64,000 bases of DNA, from contig NC_060213.1 in assembly GCF_021130785.1 (NCBI RefSeq), forward strand, positions 114,034,501 to 114,098,500, written 5' to 3'. Each line of letters starts with the position of its first letter. The first letter of the stretch is position 1. Positions 23,601 through 35,996 of the stretch are shown one piece after another. Position numbers and translations under genes: made by a program. Below the pieces are notes generated by a model. The model was not told the origin of the DNA. It ran no database searches and saw only the letters and a program-made list of their open reading frames with translations. Origin of the DNA: Homalodisca vitripennis (lineage: Eukaryota > Arthropoda > Insecta > Hemiptera > Cicadellidae).

Positions 23601-24502
23601 TTCAGCCGTTTTTATTTTGCCCTGATAATCACACTGCGTCCAATTTAAATGCCTGTAGGTTTACGTGGATTTATAAAATAGTGTTCAATTATTTCTGCTT
23701 TGAAATTGCTCAACAGCTTACCAGGTCCGATTGCTTAATATTTAAAAGTGTTTATGACGTATATGTATGCTTGTCTTCCTGTAATGGATTGACAGCATAA
23801 CAATCATGCATAAACTTAAAGTTTCTACAACACGTATAAAAATTGGTTTTGTTTTATGTTTCTAGTGTAACTTCTGTTGAGCCGTAGTTACCTTTAAAGT
23901 TATGAAAAAACACACATACTTGCATCAAGTATATAACTAATAAATTCAATCTACCTGTTATCTTTTATTTGCACTATGTACAAACAGATTGACCCTTAAA
24001 ATTAGATTTAATGAACATATAAAAGCCTTCAAAGTAACATCAAATTCAAAACATGCTATGCTTTTAAATAATGCTGACCATACTTACTCCAATATTTAAA
24101 ATAATTTTGAAGCTTGCATATACACAAGGAAAGTTACCTAATGTCAACTATATAACATTTTGAAATTTATAAAAGTGCCTTTGTGAAATTTACATATATA
24201 AAATGACAAAGATGTTTTAGCAAAATATTATTGTTTGTTAGACTTTTAAGCAGTATTATTTAATGAAACATAAATTTAAGTACAACATTTACTGTATTCT
24301 CGAAGTTAGTTATACCTCTTGTTAATTTAGTCGGATTATTTGTTTTAGGTTGATTTCATACAAATATCCATATTGCAATCGTCTACATAATGCAAGTACC
24401 GAGAGACTTTTTGAATATTCTCCAATCAACATGACTCCGAGAATCCAAAACCACCATATCTGAAAATTTATATATATATTTATATATATATATAATATAT
24501 AT
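20601..24502. other. Long AT-rich stretch without a recognised gene
   Basis: Nearly 4 kb with no coding motif or mobile-element protein. It includes a run of 16 C at 22209-22224 and many short A and T tracts. The open frame at 21635-21892 (minus) is hydrophobic and unsupported. Confidence 0.5.
22209..22224 (+). repeat. Poly-C tract
   Basis: Sixteen consecutive C in an otherwise AT-rich region; the length should be treated as approximate. Confidence 0.9.
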
Positions 24503-24671
24503 AATAATATGTCAAACAGTGTATATTTATGGTCATTGTAATTTACTCCGAGCCTTCTCTCGCTAACGAAGCATTTCCAGACATATGTTTATATGAATTT
24601 TTTGACTTATTTTAGGTCTGCAATCACTTGGGAAATGTTTTCCTTTCCTCTAGGACCACCCTATATATATA

Positions 24672-24715
<44 letters not shown>

Positions 24716-24898
24716 CTATAGGGTGGTATATATCTATAGAGTGGTCCTAGAGGAAAGGAAAACATTTCCCAAGTGATTTCAGACCTAAAATAAGTCAAAA
24801 AAGTTCATATAAACTTATGTCTGGAAATGCTTCGTTAGCAAGAGAAGGCTCGGAGTAAATTACAATGGCCATAAATATACACTGTTTGACATATTATT
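24503..24898. repeat. 158-bp inverted repeat around a TA microsatellite
   Basis: 24503-24660 and 24741-24898 are reverse complements with only a few mismatches. The outer ends are TAATATGTCAAACAG and its complement; the inner ends are CTAGGACCAC and its complement. Between them lies an alternating TA tract (about 24661-24714) plus GGGTGGTATATATCTATAG. This is a foldback element or palindromic MITE able to form a long hairpin. Confidence 0.95.
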
Positions 24899-24903
24899 TT
24901 GAT

Positions 24904-25470
<567 letters not shown>

Positions 25471-26347
25471 TGTTATAGGTTAAGGCAATATTATACTGAC
25501 TATTGTCTCACTCAACTGTTAGGTCTGTTTTAAGTTTTCTACTGAATTCTGGTGGGACGTCCCTGAGAAGCGAAAGAATCTTCGGCAATTAATCTAGGGT
25601 AGCAATGGAAGTAACGTTTTATGTTCTATGCTAGGTTTAAAAAATTTGTCTTATCACTCTAAACACCCTAACACGGAAAACATTTGAAACCGTTGATATA
25701 TTCCCCATGTAGACTGTTGAACCGTTCTATAACTCAGCCAGTAATGAAAATCTGTGAAGAGGTGGATGGAAGTAAGATGAAGAGCTCCCAAGTGGCTAGG
25801 AAGTACACAGATCTTCACTCTGTGTGAAAGATCGTCGTCTTGTGTGTCTCTTGGAGCCCCTTAGAAACTCTAAACAAGCCTGATAAAGACTAATCGTTGT
25901 AGTTTTAGTTTTAATGCATACTCATACTAACGTACTAAACATAACGTACTATAATTTGTATTTATATTTAATTGAACTTGCGCCGGTATTGTTTGCAGGA
26001 ATACACAACATGCATGTCACATCTGATGCAAAAAGCATAAAATCTTAAAATTTCAAGAACCACGAATCTGACCATGAACCATAAACCAAGTAATATGAGA
26101 AATGCAATGATGCAAGAACTAAATGACGCATCTCTAGTCGTTGCATCATGAGCACTTTCTGACATCGAATGTTATCATTCACAAACTAAGCTCGCCAGTG
26201 TATCGCAGCTTCATCGTCGTTGAAAATATTTAGTCAATTCTTTTTGAGCAGAACCAAACAAAGATTGCTTTATATATTTATTACTAACAAGCAATTACCT
26301 GCAATTACCTTATTGAGCAACATGTTTATCACAGGCATGTCCTTTTT
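25471..26347. other. No recognised gene
   Basis: Open frame 25968-26165 (minus) has no recognisable domain. No tandem or inverted repeat was seen. Confidence 0.5.
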
Positions 26348-27150
26348 AATTAAATAAATAAATAAAAAGGCCTTTATTCATGAGCGATTTTCAACATTGA
26401 TGTTGTTTTACAAAATAACTCAGGTCATGTATAAACTAAACATAAAATATACAACCAAACAATAAAAATAACTTAACAATATTCCTTAAGCTAACATTTT
26501 TTTAAATTTGTCTTTAAACGCCCTCATACTTAAATATTTCATTGCAGGCGGCAGGCCGTTGTACCGCTGGGGACCGAAGTGAGAAAAGCCGTTTTTCCCT
26601 CTTTCAAGGCGCACGCGCGGCACCGCCAGCAGGGCATTCTGTCTCGTCTTACGCTCCCTAATTATTGACCGGGCAACTAATTTATTTTTTAAATATGTTG
26701 GCCTACTGGTTGTCAATACCTTGTGGACAAGAGACACAGTTTGAATTTTGCAAGTGTCCTGTATTGATGGAATTTGAGCCAATTTACGATAAGAACTGAT
26801 ATGGTCATATTTCCTCAAACCATACACAAATCTTATGGCTCTGTTTTCTAACTTTGTTAAAATTAATAATTTTTCTTTGGTCAAACTATTTCCAAATGCG
26901 GGGAGAGCATAATATATTAAAGGTAATATCAATGACTTGACAATCTGGAGCTTAGCTGACACCGGCAGGAACGACCTCAGCCTGCAAACAATCCTCAATC
27001 TACAAATGACCTTCTGATATATATATTTTACATGACTTTTAAACTCTAGTTGTGAGTCTATTTTAACACCCAGAATCTTAACAGTTTCACTGAGAGACAG
27101 GGGCGAGTTGTTCAACATGACGTCACCGGGAAGAGATTGGCCGGTATTTT
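26348..27150 (-). mobile_element. 5'-truncated non-LTR retrotransposon, 3' end
   Basis: The element's 3' end lies at the left, with a TTTA-type short repeat tail (26348-26367) following the stop and a brief 3' untranslated region. The coding part is the final 210 codons of the reverse transcriptase ORF. The 5' edge, near 27150, falls shortly after where the YADD motif should be, as is usual for incomplete reverse transcription. Confidence 0.85.
26486..27118 (-). pseudogene. Reverse transcriptase C-terminal region (thumb and tail)
   Basis: The 210-codon open frame reads from LNNSPLSLSETVKILGV, the strand after YADD, through SHVKYIYQKV, LRSFLPVSAKLQIVKSLI, LPLIYYALPAFG, LTKLENRAIRFVYGLRKYDH and a C-terminal HFGPQRYNGLPPAMKYL. 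The last block corresponds to the widely shared LWN.LP motif. It is uninterrupted over its length, so the copy is rather young, but it lacks the endonuclease and all catalytic motifs. In-frame stops lie just upstream. It represents a different family from copy 1. Confidence 0.85.
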
Positions 27151-29999
27151 ATTACAATTTCAGTAACATGAACTATTTTACTATTTTAGGATAGAGTGGA
27201 GGAATACTCTGCAGAATAAAAAGCGAAATATTCTTTGTTTAAGCACTTATTATATAATATTATGGAGTCCCATTATAATTTTGAATTGGAGGGAGACAAG
27301 TTTAAGCCATATTATTTCACTGTTCAATCTCAATTCATAGGTTGAAAAATTAAACATAATTTATACTGGTTCTTAATTCAGGTTCGGTAACGTGAAGAAC
27401 CATTTCTGGTTCAAATAAGTAATATTTTACACGCCATAGTAGCGTTTTCATTGTTGTCCAGATAAAAAAAAGGTAAGAAGGTAATTTTGGTTTGAAAAAT
27501 CTACTTTAGTCAAAAGCTTCTACTTCCGTTCATTTTAAACTAATTTTGATCTAAGGTATTTCTGGCTACGTAGCGTTTTTCTTACTATTACGATCAAGAA
27601 AGTATATATTGAAATATTCTTCTGGTCTAAGGTATTTTCAGAGGTGTAATAGCGTTTGTATTGTTGCCCTGACCAAGAAAGTATACAAATGCATAGGTCT
27701 GAAAATTCTTCTTTTATAAAAAAAGATTTACTTCCTGCCATTGTCATCTATTGTTGGTCTAAGATTTCCGAATACTTATTGTACTTCCAATACCGTTAGC
27801 CTGTTGAGAGCATAATTACGTGAGTCAAATTTCAGGTTTCTAGGTCATTGAGAAGTTGGAATACAAATATCGAAATATTCAAATATACAAAAATTCTAGG
27901 TTTGCAGCTTCATTTAAACCTCACGGATGTTTAAATATTATAAAAATGATATAATATATTTTATTGGCTGAGAATTTGCGAACCCTATGACTTAAGGGCT
28001 GGAAAAATTTAATTTCTGTCTGTCAGTCTGTCTGTACAACATTGAACTGACGTATAGACTTACAATTGTGTATGGAGCTTTATTTCCATATCAGGAATAC
28101 TGATTGCGATGATGGTGCATATCACTCAATAGATTTATGGAGCTTTAGCAAATATGCTTACAATGGTCTTATGAGTAACCGTGATGGTAACGAAGAAATA
28201 GTAGAATTTGTGAGCAAACTGGGAATTTTATCTGTGATTTTAACATGTGAAATATTAACAACTTTTAACAAAAGTATACATTATATCAACCCTTCGCCTC
28301 TAAAACCAAATCTGTTTTCCAAAACATAATATCAAATATATTTGCTTGCTCCACAGTTGTTTTGTTGGTTTATGAGAGAAAAAAAAATTATATTAAATAT
28401 GTTTTTGAATAAAACGACTCTTTAGATAACACTGGGATAAATTTCCTTTCCAAATGCGAAACAAATTAATGCTAAGGAACAGATTTGCATTCATTGAGGA
28501 CTTTTAGTAATTTGTGTCGAAAAACAATTAATTTCCCCCGCTGTTAACCAGGTCTCTAACTTATTTGCTTATCTCCCCTAAACTGATTGGAATAAATTTA
28601 GGTTGTAAATGTACTAATTCATATGTATATGTAATTCAAATAATAACAGCTCTCATCTGGTTTGCAAAACCAAGTGAGTAGCTCGTTGAAACTACGTTTA
28701 TTTTGTTACTGTAATTAACAAAGGAGAAAATGGACGCTTTACTTCTGATCAACAAAGTAAATTCCGTTGGCCATCAACTGCACAGTTTTCACAAAGCTTC
28801 TAACTCATCAGTAGACTATTTTGCATTTTTCAGTGGATTTTCTTTTCCGCCGTTCTTTGCAACAAGCGCCCTTCTTTCCTAAGGAAAATCTTTTCTCTTG
28901 AAGAAAGCTGGTCTTTAAATTCAAATCTTAAATGGATCAGGAGTTTAGAATATTTTTCAGTGAATATCAATTATCTTAGGAGAGTTAAGAAAGTCATTCA
29001 AAAGACATATGCCCACGATGTTCCTTTTTAGCAGGAATTGCATGCGGAGCCGTGGTTAACTGCTAGTATGTCTATGAACATACCCTTTGCTTATATTCTA
29101 TTCATTTTTGGCCGAAAATGTTCTAATGAATATAAATGTTAACAATACACATTTGACCACGAACAGAATAACTTTCACTTTACCCTCGTGGCATTGTATA
29201 CTACCCAAATATACAATGGGAAATTTACGTGAAATATACATAAGAAAACAATAAAAAGATGGAAAGTAATTATTTTTTAATATGTCTATCTACATAGTTC
29301 ATATTACGTACTATTTAGAAAAATGGGCAATTTGTTGCAATATTAAGTTCAAAAATAATTCCACCCTCTCTCTGTTCCTCTATACATTTTAAAATTGGTA
29401 TTTATAAATATTTAAATATTTTGTGTAAAAATATAATCTAGAATATGCATATCAAATTTCACGTATCTGGTCTATTTTATGGATTATATCAAAGTATAAA
29501 AAGCTGAATATTGTAGTGATCTGAAACACCATTTGCTACCGAAGTATTCAATTTTATTATTATTTTTTTTAAGGAAAGACCGATCCTCTTTATTCCTTAT
29601 TCTCTTCGTCCCCGTGGGGGTCACTGTCGGGTGTGAGGATAATATCAAAAGTAATAGGGAGGTGAGTCGGTACAGTACAAAACTGAATCAAATTGCGTCC
29701 GCCCACGACTCTCCCAATGTTTTATTCAATACTGCAATATTTTCTAACAAAACATCTACACTTTTACTAAGAAATGTACACAAACGATTGTAATGTATAA
29801 TAATTTTGAATTCGCTAAAGATTTGTTAAATTATCTTAATACTGTTATTGGAGTTTCTAATTTTATTTGTGTCTGGTAAAATTATTGCTTTTTTACTTCA
29901 TATACTTCAATAAATGTAATGAACACATATGAATCTTACTTAAATCTATTCATGTTCTAAAATAGACGAGTAATCATTCAAAATATAGCGGCTATGTAA
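27151..29999. other. AT-rich stretch with two repeat remnants, no gene recognised
   Basis: A weak tandem pattern of about 90 bp with three diverged units (GGTCTAAGGTATTT and AGCGTTT words) spans 27400-27780. A full copy of the TTGGCTGA family is at 27964-28205. Small open frames at 28066 and 29533 lack motifs. Confidence 0.5.
27964..28205 (+). repeat. Dispersed TTGGCTGA-family repeat, full copy
   Basis: Order of blocks: TTGGCTGAGAATTTGC, CTATGACTTAAGGGCTGG, AATTTCTGTCTGTC, GAACTGACGTATAGACTT, GATTGCGATGATGGTGCA, and GGTCTTATGAGTAACCGTG. The same blocks in the same order occur at 49395-49630. Confidence 0.75.
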
Positions 30000-31318
30000 T
30001 GATGTCTATGTTCTCATCACACAAACACACACATAAACTTGCCGGCTTCGGGACCCAAATATTGATTGATCCTTCGTCACAGACCACCCGACAATAATCG
30101 TAATAGAGTGTCAACCCTTTTCGCCTAACTTACTTATCACACAAATACAAACATAAAAATGTAGGCATCGGGACGGCCCAAATATTAATTAATCATTCGG
30201 CACAGACCACCCAACAACAACCGGAATAGAGTAACAACCATTGATGTCTAATGTTTTCATCACATAAACATACACATAAATTTGGAGGCTCCGGAACGGT
30301 CCAAATATTGATGGCTCCTTCAGCACAGACCCCCCAACACCAACCCTAATAGAGTATCAACCCTTGTTGTCCAACTTTCTCATCAAACAACCACTCATAT
30401 AAACTTGGAACTTTGGGGCGTCCCAAATATTGATCGATCCTTCGGTACAGACTACCCGACAACAACACTAATAGAGAATAAACCCTTGTTGTCTAACTTT
30501 CTCGTCAAACAACCACTCATATAAACTTGGAAAACTAATAGAGTATAAACCCTTGTTGTCTAACTTTCTCGTCAAACAACCACTCATATAAACTTGGAAC
30601 TTTGGGGCGTCCCAAATATTGATCGATCCTTCGGTACAGACCACCCAACAACAACCGTAATAGAGTAACAACCCTTGTTGTCAATGTTCTCATCGCACAA
30701 ACACACACATAGACTTGCAGACTTCGGGGCGGTACCAATATTGATTGATCCTTTCCCACAGACTACCCGACAACAACCCTAATAGAGTATCAACCCTTGT
30801 TGTCCAACTTTCTTATCTAACGTTCTCATCACACAACCACAAACTTAAACTAATTAACTTTAGGGCAGCCCAAATATTGAACTATCCTTTGGTACAGACC
30901 ACCCGACAACAACCCTAATAGAGTATAAACCCTTGTTGTCTAACTTTCTCGTCAAACAACCACTCACATAAACTCGGAACTTTGGGGCGTCCCAAATATT
31001 GATCAATCCTTCGGTACAGACCACCCAACAACAACCGTAATAGAGTAACAACCCTTGTTGTCTAGTGTTCTCATCGCACAAACACACACCTAAACATGCG
31101 GGCTCTGGAGCAGTCCAAATATTGATTGCTCCTTCGGCACAGATCAACAGACAACAGCCCTTATAGAGTAACAACCCTTGTTGTCTAATTTTCTTGTCTA
31201 ACTTTTTCATCACACAAACAAACACATAAACTTGGATACTTTGGGGCGGCACCAATATTGATCAATCCTTCGGTACAGACCACCCGACAACAACCCTATT
31301 AGTGTAACAACCCTTGTT
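30000..31318. repeat. ~122-bp tandem satellite, about 11 diverged copies
   Basis: Each unit contains TCTCATCACACAAAC, an AAATATTGAT-GATCCTTCGG-ACAGACCACCC block and AATAGAGTA-CAACCCTTGTTGT. Successive CAGACCACCC marks fall about 121-137 bp apart, with one 190-bp interval at 30446-30638 caused by an extra partial unit. Because several units are close to 123 bp, the minus strand stays open over three units (30860-31255) and produces a repeated 41-residue pattern. I regard this as a by-product, not a gene. Confidence 0.9.
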
Positions 31319-32204
31319 ATTTATTACCCGTCACTTATTAGTACATGGCATCAGTAAATTTTCGAATTTAAAGGTTAATGAGTTGTTTTAAAATTTCCTA
31401 CTACTATTCGTATTGTTTAATGTTTCACCTGAATGAATCTACATATATATCAATACCTATTGGGCTGTGTGGTCCGCTTTTATATAATAAAATAGTCCAA
31501 GAAAAGTGAGTCAATTTGCACTGTATAAGCTTCCAACGTTGTTTTTCGAAAAAAAAAAAAACATAGAGAGTATTTTTTTTTCGTTTAAAATAAAAGTTAG
31601 AAAGACTTGTTAGCAGTTAGTTTTGGCGGAGGTTGAAATAGGAGGGTGTCAATATGATTAAAATATGAACGACTATTTTTTCTCAGATCATATATTTTTA
31701 ACGTTGCACACTTATAACCTACCGTCAGACATATAAATAATAGTTATATAACCGTTACACAACTAGATACAATCATAGACATACCCTGAAGTCACAAATT
31801 TCAGAGTCTTTATATGGTTAGTTGAATTCAATATTTTAATAACTGGTGGTTGTTTTTAAGTGTGTCAACCTTAGAAAAATATTATCTGAAAAAGTACTAT
31901 TGCTTCATATTTTAAATCTTATTCATACCCTTCTGCCTCTCACTTCTGCCTTCACCACAATTGGCTGACGATTAGAATCTTTCTTAGGAAAAATTCCTCG
32001 ATTTCAAGGTAACCAAGGTTGTGTACTTATGTAATGCAAATTACTCTCGACTACTTATTTCAATTGTTTTTAACACTTTTAAAAATATTACGATAAATAC
32101 GACAATTACTAAATTGGCTGTAATCCGGAGAATGTACTCACAATACTGTAAAAATGTAAAGATTCATTTCTTGATATCTACCACTTGATGTTAAAATAAT
32201 GCTT
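31319..32204. other. No recognised feature
   Basis: AT-rich with A and T runs near 31550-31580; no motif seen. Confidence 0.5.
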
Positions 32205-32930
32205 TAATAAGGCTCTTGGACAGCCTCAAATTCAACTACTGTGAAATAGTCATTAATGGCATGACTTTGGAGCTTTATACTAAACCTAGGGAGCTCAGAA
32301 CTGTTGTATTAGACTCATTTTTAATCTCAGACGTGATGATCACGTAACGCCCTACTTCAAACGACGACCTATCTTATACTTAAAAGTTTTTCGAGACTAT
32401 CAATCAATTTTAATTTATGTTTAACAAGTGAACGCAGTACAATGAGTGATACGCCCTTATTACCTATTCTAACTAATCGTACAACTAATTTTAGTAAATT
32501 CTTTACAGTTTTTGCCTGTCAGTTGTGGAATGCCTGCTTGTAAATATCCGAGCCATCGACAAGCGCGCTCGCTTCGGAGCGGAGGTTAGGCCTTGATGCT
32601 GGGGGCTCAGGGGGTATAGCGCTTGGCGGCTTTGGAGTGTGGGTACATGGGGCAATGGAATACAAGTTGAATCAATGCGAGTGTGTTTTGTAATAGTAAA
32701 GTAAATATGTACAAAGTTACATTAATTATCGATACAATGTTTTTAAAGCTAATGTTTATTTCATATATAATTTTAAATAAATGGGTTTGTTTTTAGTTAT
32801 AAATGTAATAGTTATATGTTAAATGTTTTTAGTTATAAAATGTAAATATGTTTTTTTAGATTTAAGAGGTTAAGTGGTAGAGAAGACTTTATAGTCTTAA
32901 CTTCGCCTCTGATAAGGTGATTTCAAAATG
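32205..32930 (+). pseudogene. Non-LTR retrotransposon 3' relic (reverse transcriptase tail)
   Basis: Across shifting frames the strand reads a LLDSLKFNYCEIVINGMT segment (about 32210-32265), matching the LFDSL..PHFDYCDVV block after YADD, then a TPYFKR segment with RDYQSIL (32350-32400), and later an FFTVFACQLWNACL block with VNIRAIDKRARF (32500-32575), matching the LWN.LP..IR motif near the C-terminus. A GC-richer segment with GGGGGCTCAGGGG follows, then an AT-rich 3' end. There are several stops. It is a dead 5'-truncated fragment of a family unlike copy 1. Confidence 0.65.
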
Positions 32931-33881
32931 ATATAATAAAAAAATTACTCTACTCGTACAAAAATTTTCATTGCAAAACTAAATTAACGACAGTCACGAA
33001 TATATTTTTTGGGCCAACGCGTATATTCTCACGGCAATAACATGTAGTTACAAGGGACATTGTTGCAGAAATATAAATATGCTAATTAACATGCTAAAAC
33101 ACAGTTTAAATTATTTTTTATTTTGAAATATAAACGTGTTTGCTAAACAACAGTTTTATGCCAGAAATATTAGTAACAATGAACATTCAAGCGGTTGTGG
33201 ACTGGGACTCAGTTTCCGCTCCGGTAGTTTCTGTTATTTCCAGAACTTATTCCAGCATATCCGCCCACTAAAGTTTCGTTTGCACTGACTTAATTTGAAA
33301 ATTTCATACAAGTTGTTCTGCATACACATATAAAATATGGGCGAATGTAGGTTGTGCCCTCTGGGGACGCAACTATAACGGTCAAATGTTACAGTTTTAA
33401 ATGCAAACATTAACAGCTCTTGTTAACCTTAAACCAACTAATTGTTCTTTATTTTTCCATAACTAATTTTTTAATTTCACAGGAACGTGCCATAGTCACA
33501 CGCAGTGTTAGTACAGGCATACACTCACTTTAGTATCGTTTGTGTTACGTGTCTCCTGTTTGTGTGTTCATATATTTTGTGAGTGGGGCGCACCTACTCA
33601 AACCCCTATAAATCCACACGAGATGAGAAAAACACATGCAGGACGATTAAAAAGGGTCAACTTGTAAGCACACTGAAATATTCCTGACGAGAACGTAGAG
33701 AGTCAATATAGGTGCAATTTTGTAGGAAAATACCTTAAAATTTAGGAGCTGAAAGTCATTTTTCAAGAATCATAGATTATCAGCCACGTTACTTTTGATG
33801 GAGGGTGAAATGGGAGGGTTACAAAAGAATTAAAATAGGAACATTTCTTTAGATTGTTTATTTCCTAGCTTCAAAGACATA
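32931..33881. other. No recognised feature
   Basis: No coding, tandem or inverted structure found. Confidence 0.5.
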
Positions 33882-34785
33882 TACAGGGTGCAACAAAAAG
33901 TTTGGGCTGACAAAGCATTTTCAGATTTTATGTGTGATTCTAAGCTAAAAATGAAGAATAACTTTTTCCCGTTACCACTTCGTTTAGCCGCTAGCCACCA
34001 TTTTGTAATTTGTATTGACAAATTATTATGTCCAAGGCTAGTAAAGCTAAAGAAAAAAAATAGCATATAGGTTTGAATACGTAAGATGAATATCTAAAAA
34101 AAATTATTTTGTTATTTTCTATAATATTAACAAAATGGCGTCTGTTGAACATTTTAAAGTCAAATATCAAAAGAACCATTATAGTTAAAAAAAAGTCTTC
34201 TAGACACCAACTATTTGGAAAGTTTTATTGGAAATTCAATGGTACTAGTTTCAACGAAGTCCGTTAATGCATAAGCGAGCTCGATCACTTTAAAGATACT
34301 CTTGTACAAGCCAGGAGCAACAATCAATATTGATACCTCTCAACTATGACATACTTGGCGCTCCTGGCTCGTGTAAGCTTGAGTAGTATCTTTAAGGTCG
34401 TGCTCGCTTATGCCTTAACGGATTTCGTTGAAACTAGTACCATTAAATTTCAATAAAATTTCCCACATATAGTTGTGTAGTACATTTTTTATAACTAAAC
34501 TGGTTTTTTGTGATTTGACTTTTCAACAGACGCAATTTTTTAATATTAAGAAAAATAATACAATTTTTAATTTTCCTCTTACCTATTCAAAATTATGTGC
34601 CAAATTTGGTTTCTTTTGCTTTACTAGTTTTAGAGAAGATAATTTGTTAATAAAAAATAAAAAATGGCGGCTAGTGGCTAAACAAAGTAGAAATGGAAAA
34701 GAAGTTATTCTTCATTTTTAGCTTAGAATCACACACAGAATTTGAAAACACATAGCCAGTCCAAACCTTTTTGTCACACCCTGTA
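33882..34785. mobile_element. 904-bp foldback MITE with CAGGGTG termini
   Basis: Left end TACAGGGTGCAACAAAAAG and right end CTTTTTGTCACACCCTGTA are inverted, and the similarity continues inward through most of the element. Pairs such as GCCGCTAGCCACCATTTT (left, about 33988) with AAAATGGCGGCTAGTGGC (right, about 34662), and ACTAGTTTCAACGAA with TTCGTTGAAACTAGT near the centre, show it is one long imperfect palindrome with its axis near 34330. TATA lies on both sides, consistent with a TA or TATA target duplication of a Tc1/mariner-type mobiliser. It encodes nothing. Its first 12 bases match those at the mariner terminus at 5148. Confidence 0.9.
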
Positions 34786-35629
34786 TACCCTACTACCATA
34801 CACATGTACAGCGTGTCCCAACACTCTCTGCCAAACCTGAAAGAATGCATTTAAAAATACAAGGGTTGCTAGGCAGTAGAATCGACTACTTGATTGTAAT
34901 AAATGAATCTGAAAGAGTTTAAGAGTCTAAACTGCCCAAAATGTTATTTGAAAGTTGTTAAATAAAAACATTTTGCATTGTTGACCATTTTATTCCTTTT
35001 ATAAATAATCCTACGAAAATTCTTGTTATACAACTGTGAGCAATAGAAGTTTAAATTTGACAAGTTATTATGGCGGATGTCAGTTTACATAGATTTTGAA
35101 CATGTAGACGGTTTCAGCATTCTGGAAGTGTATAGCTAAATGCACTTGGGTCTAAACGTGCCTGTACTGGGGCGAGAAAGATGGACGGAGAAGAAACAAC
35201 CGGCAAACTGACACGGAGCCAATCATTGCTTGTAAAACTTTCAGATAGAACTTGGTAATTTCCCAACAGGATAAACTTTGTTGGCAAAGTACGACTTGGG
35301 ATAAGTTGACACTATATCTTGTGTCCTGAAGTACGTTAACACAAAACACGTTGAACTGCTTTACTGGGAAATATAAAGTAGAGTATTGTACTTAATCTTT
35401 GAAAAAGGATGATTCTTTTTAGTCTTTTTAGACATTACAGAGGTAATTTCATTTTAAGCAGTAGCACAGTATCGAATTTTATATACAGCGTCAAATTTTA
35501 TATAATTAATTACAACACTAAAGTTCATATATACTCGTAATTAACGATTTGCATGTACATGCCACAATTGACACCAAATGTTACTTATTTTAACTTATGA
35601 AGTACCTTTTTTACTAATATACTATTAAT
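34786..35629. other. No recognised gene; possible solo transposon terminus
   Basis: The phrase TACAGCGTGTCCCAACACTC at 34807-34826 resembles a mariner-type terminus (TACAGGGTGTCCC) but I find no partner. The minus frame 35152-35349 has no identified domain. Confidence 0.35.
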
Positions 35630-35996
35630 AGAATGATCTTCACCGATTAGAATAGACCCATTAATGATCCTCCTGGTTAGAATATACCCGTTTATGACCC
35701 TCCTTTGTTAGAATAGACTCATTAATGATCCTACCCTGTTAGAATAGACCCATTTATGACCCTCCTTTGTTAGAATAGACCCATTAATGATCCTCCCCTG
35801 TTAGAATATACCCACTAATGATCCTCCCCTGTTGGAATAGACCCATTAATGAACCTCTTCTGTTAGAGTAGACCCATTAATGATCCTACCCTGTTAGAAT
35901 AGACCCATTAATGAATCTCTCCTGTTAGAGTAGACCCATTAATGATCCTACCCTGTTAGAATAGACCCATTAATGACCCTCCCCTGTTAGAATAGT
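35630..35996. repeat. 31-bp minisatellite, about 12 copies
   Basis: Unit GTTAGAATAGACCCATTAAT followed by GATCCTCCCCT, with variation such as GACCCTCCTTT and GAACCTCTTCT. The period is 31 bp in the clean units. Confidence 0.95.

Noticed and set aside
30860..31255. 131-codon minus frame with a repeated 41-residue pattern as a Cys-rich protein gene
   Set aside because: It is confined to a non-coding satellite with diverged, variably sized units. Other units break the frame, and there is no start or splice signal.
34807..34826. A second mariner-type terminus beside the MITE
   Set aside because: No inverted partner or transposase piece was found.
35630..35996. 31-bp repeats as a CRISPR array
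   Set aside because: The units adjoin one another without spacers, so it is a minisatellite.
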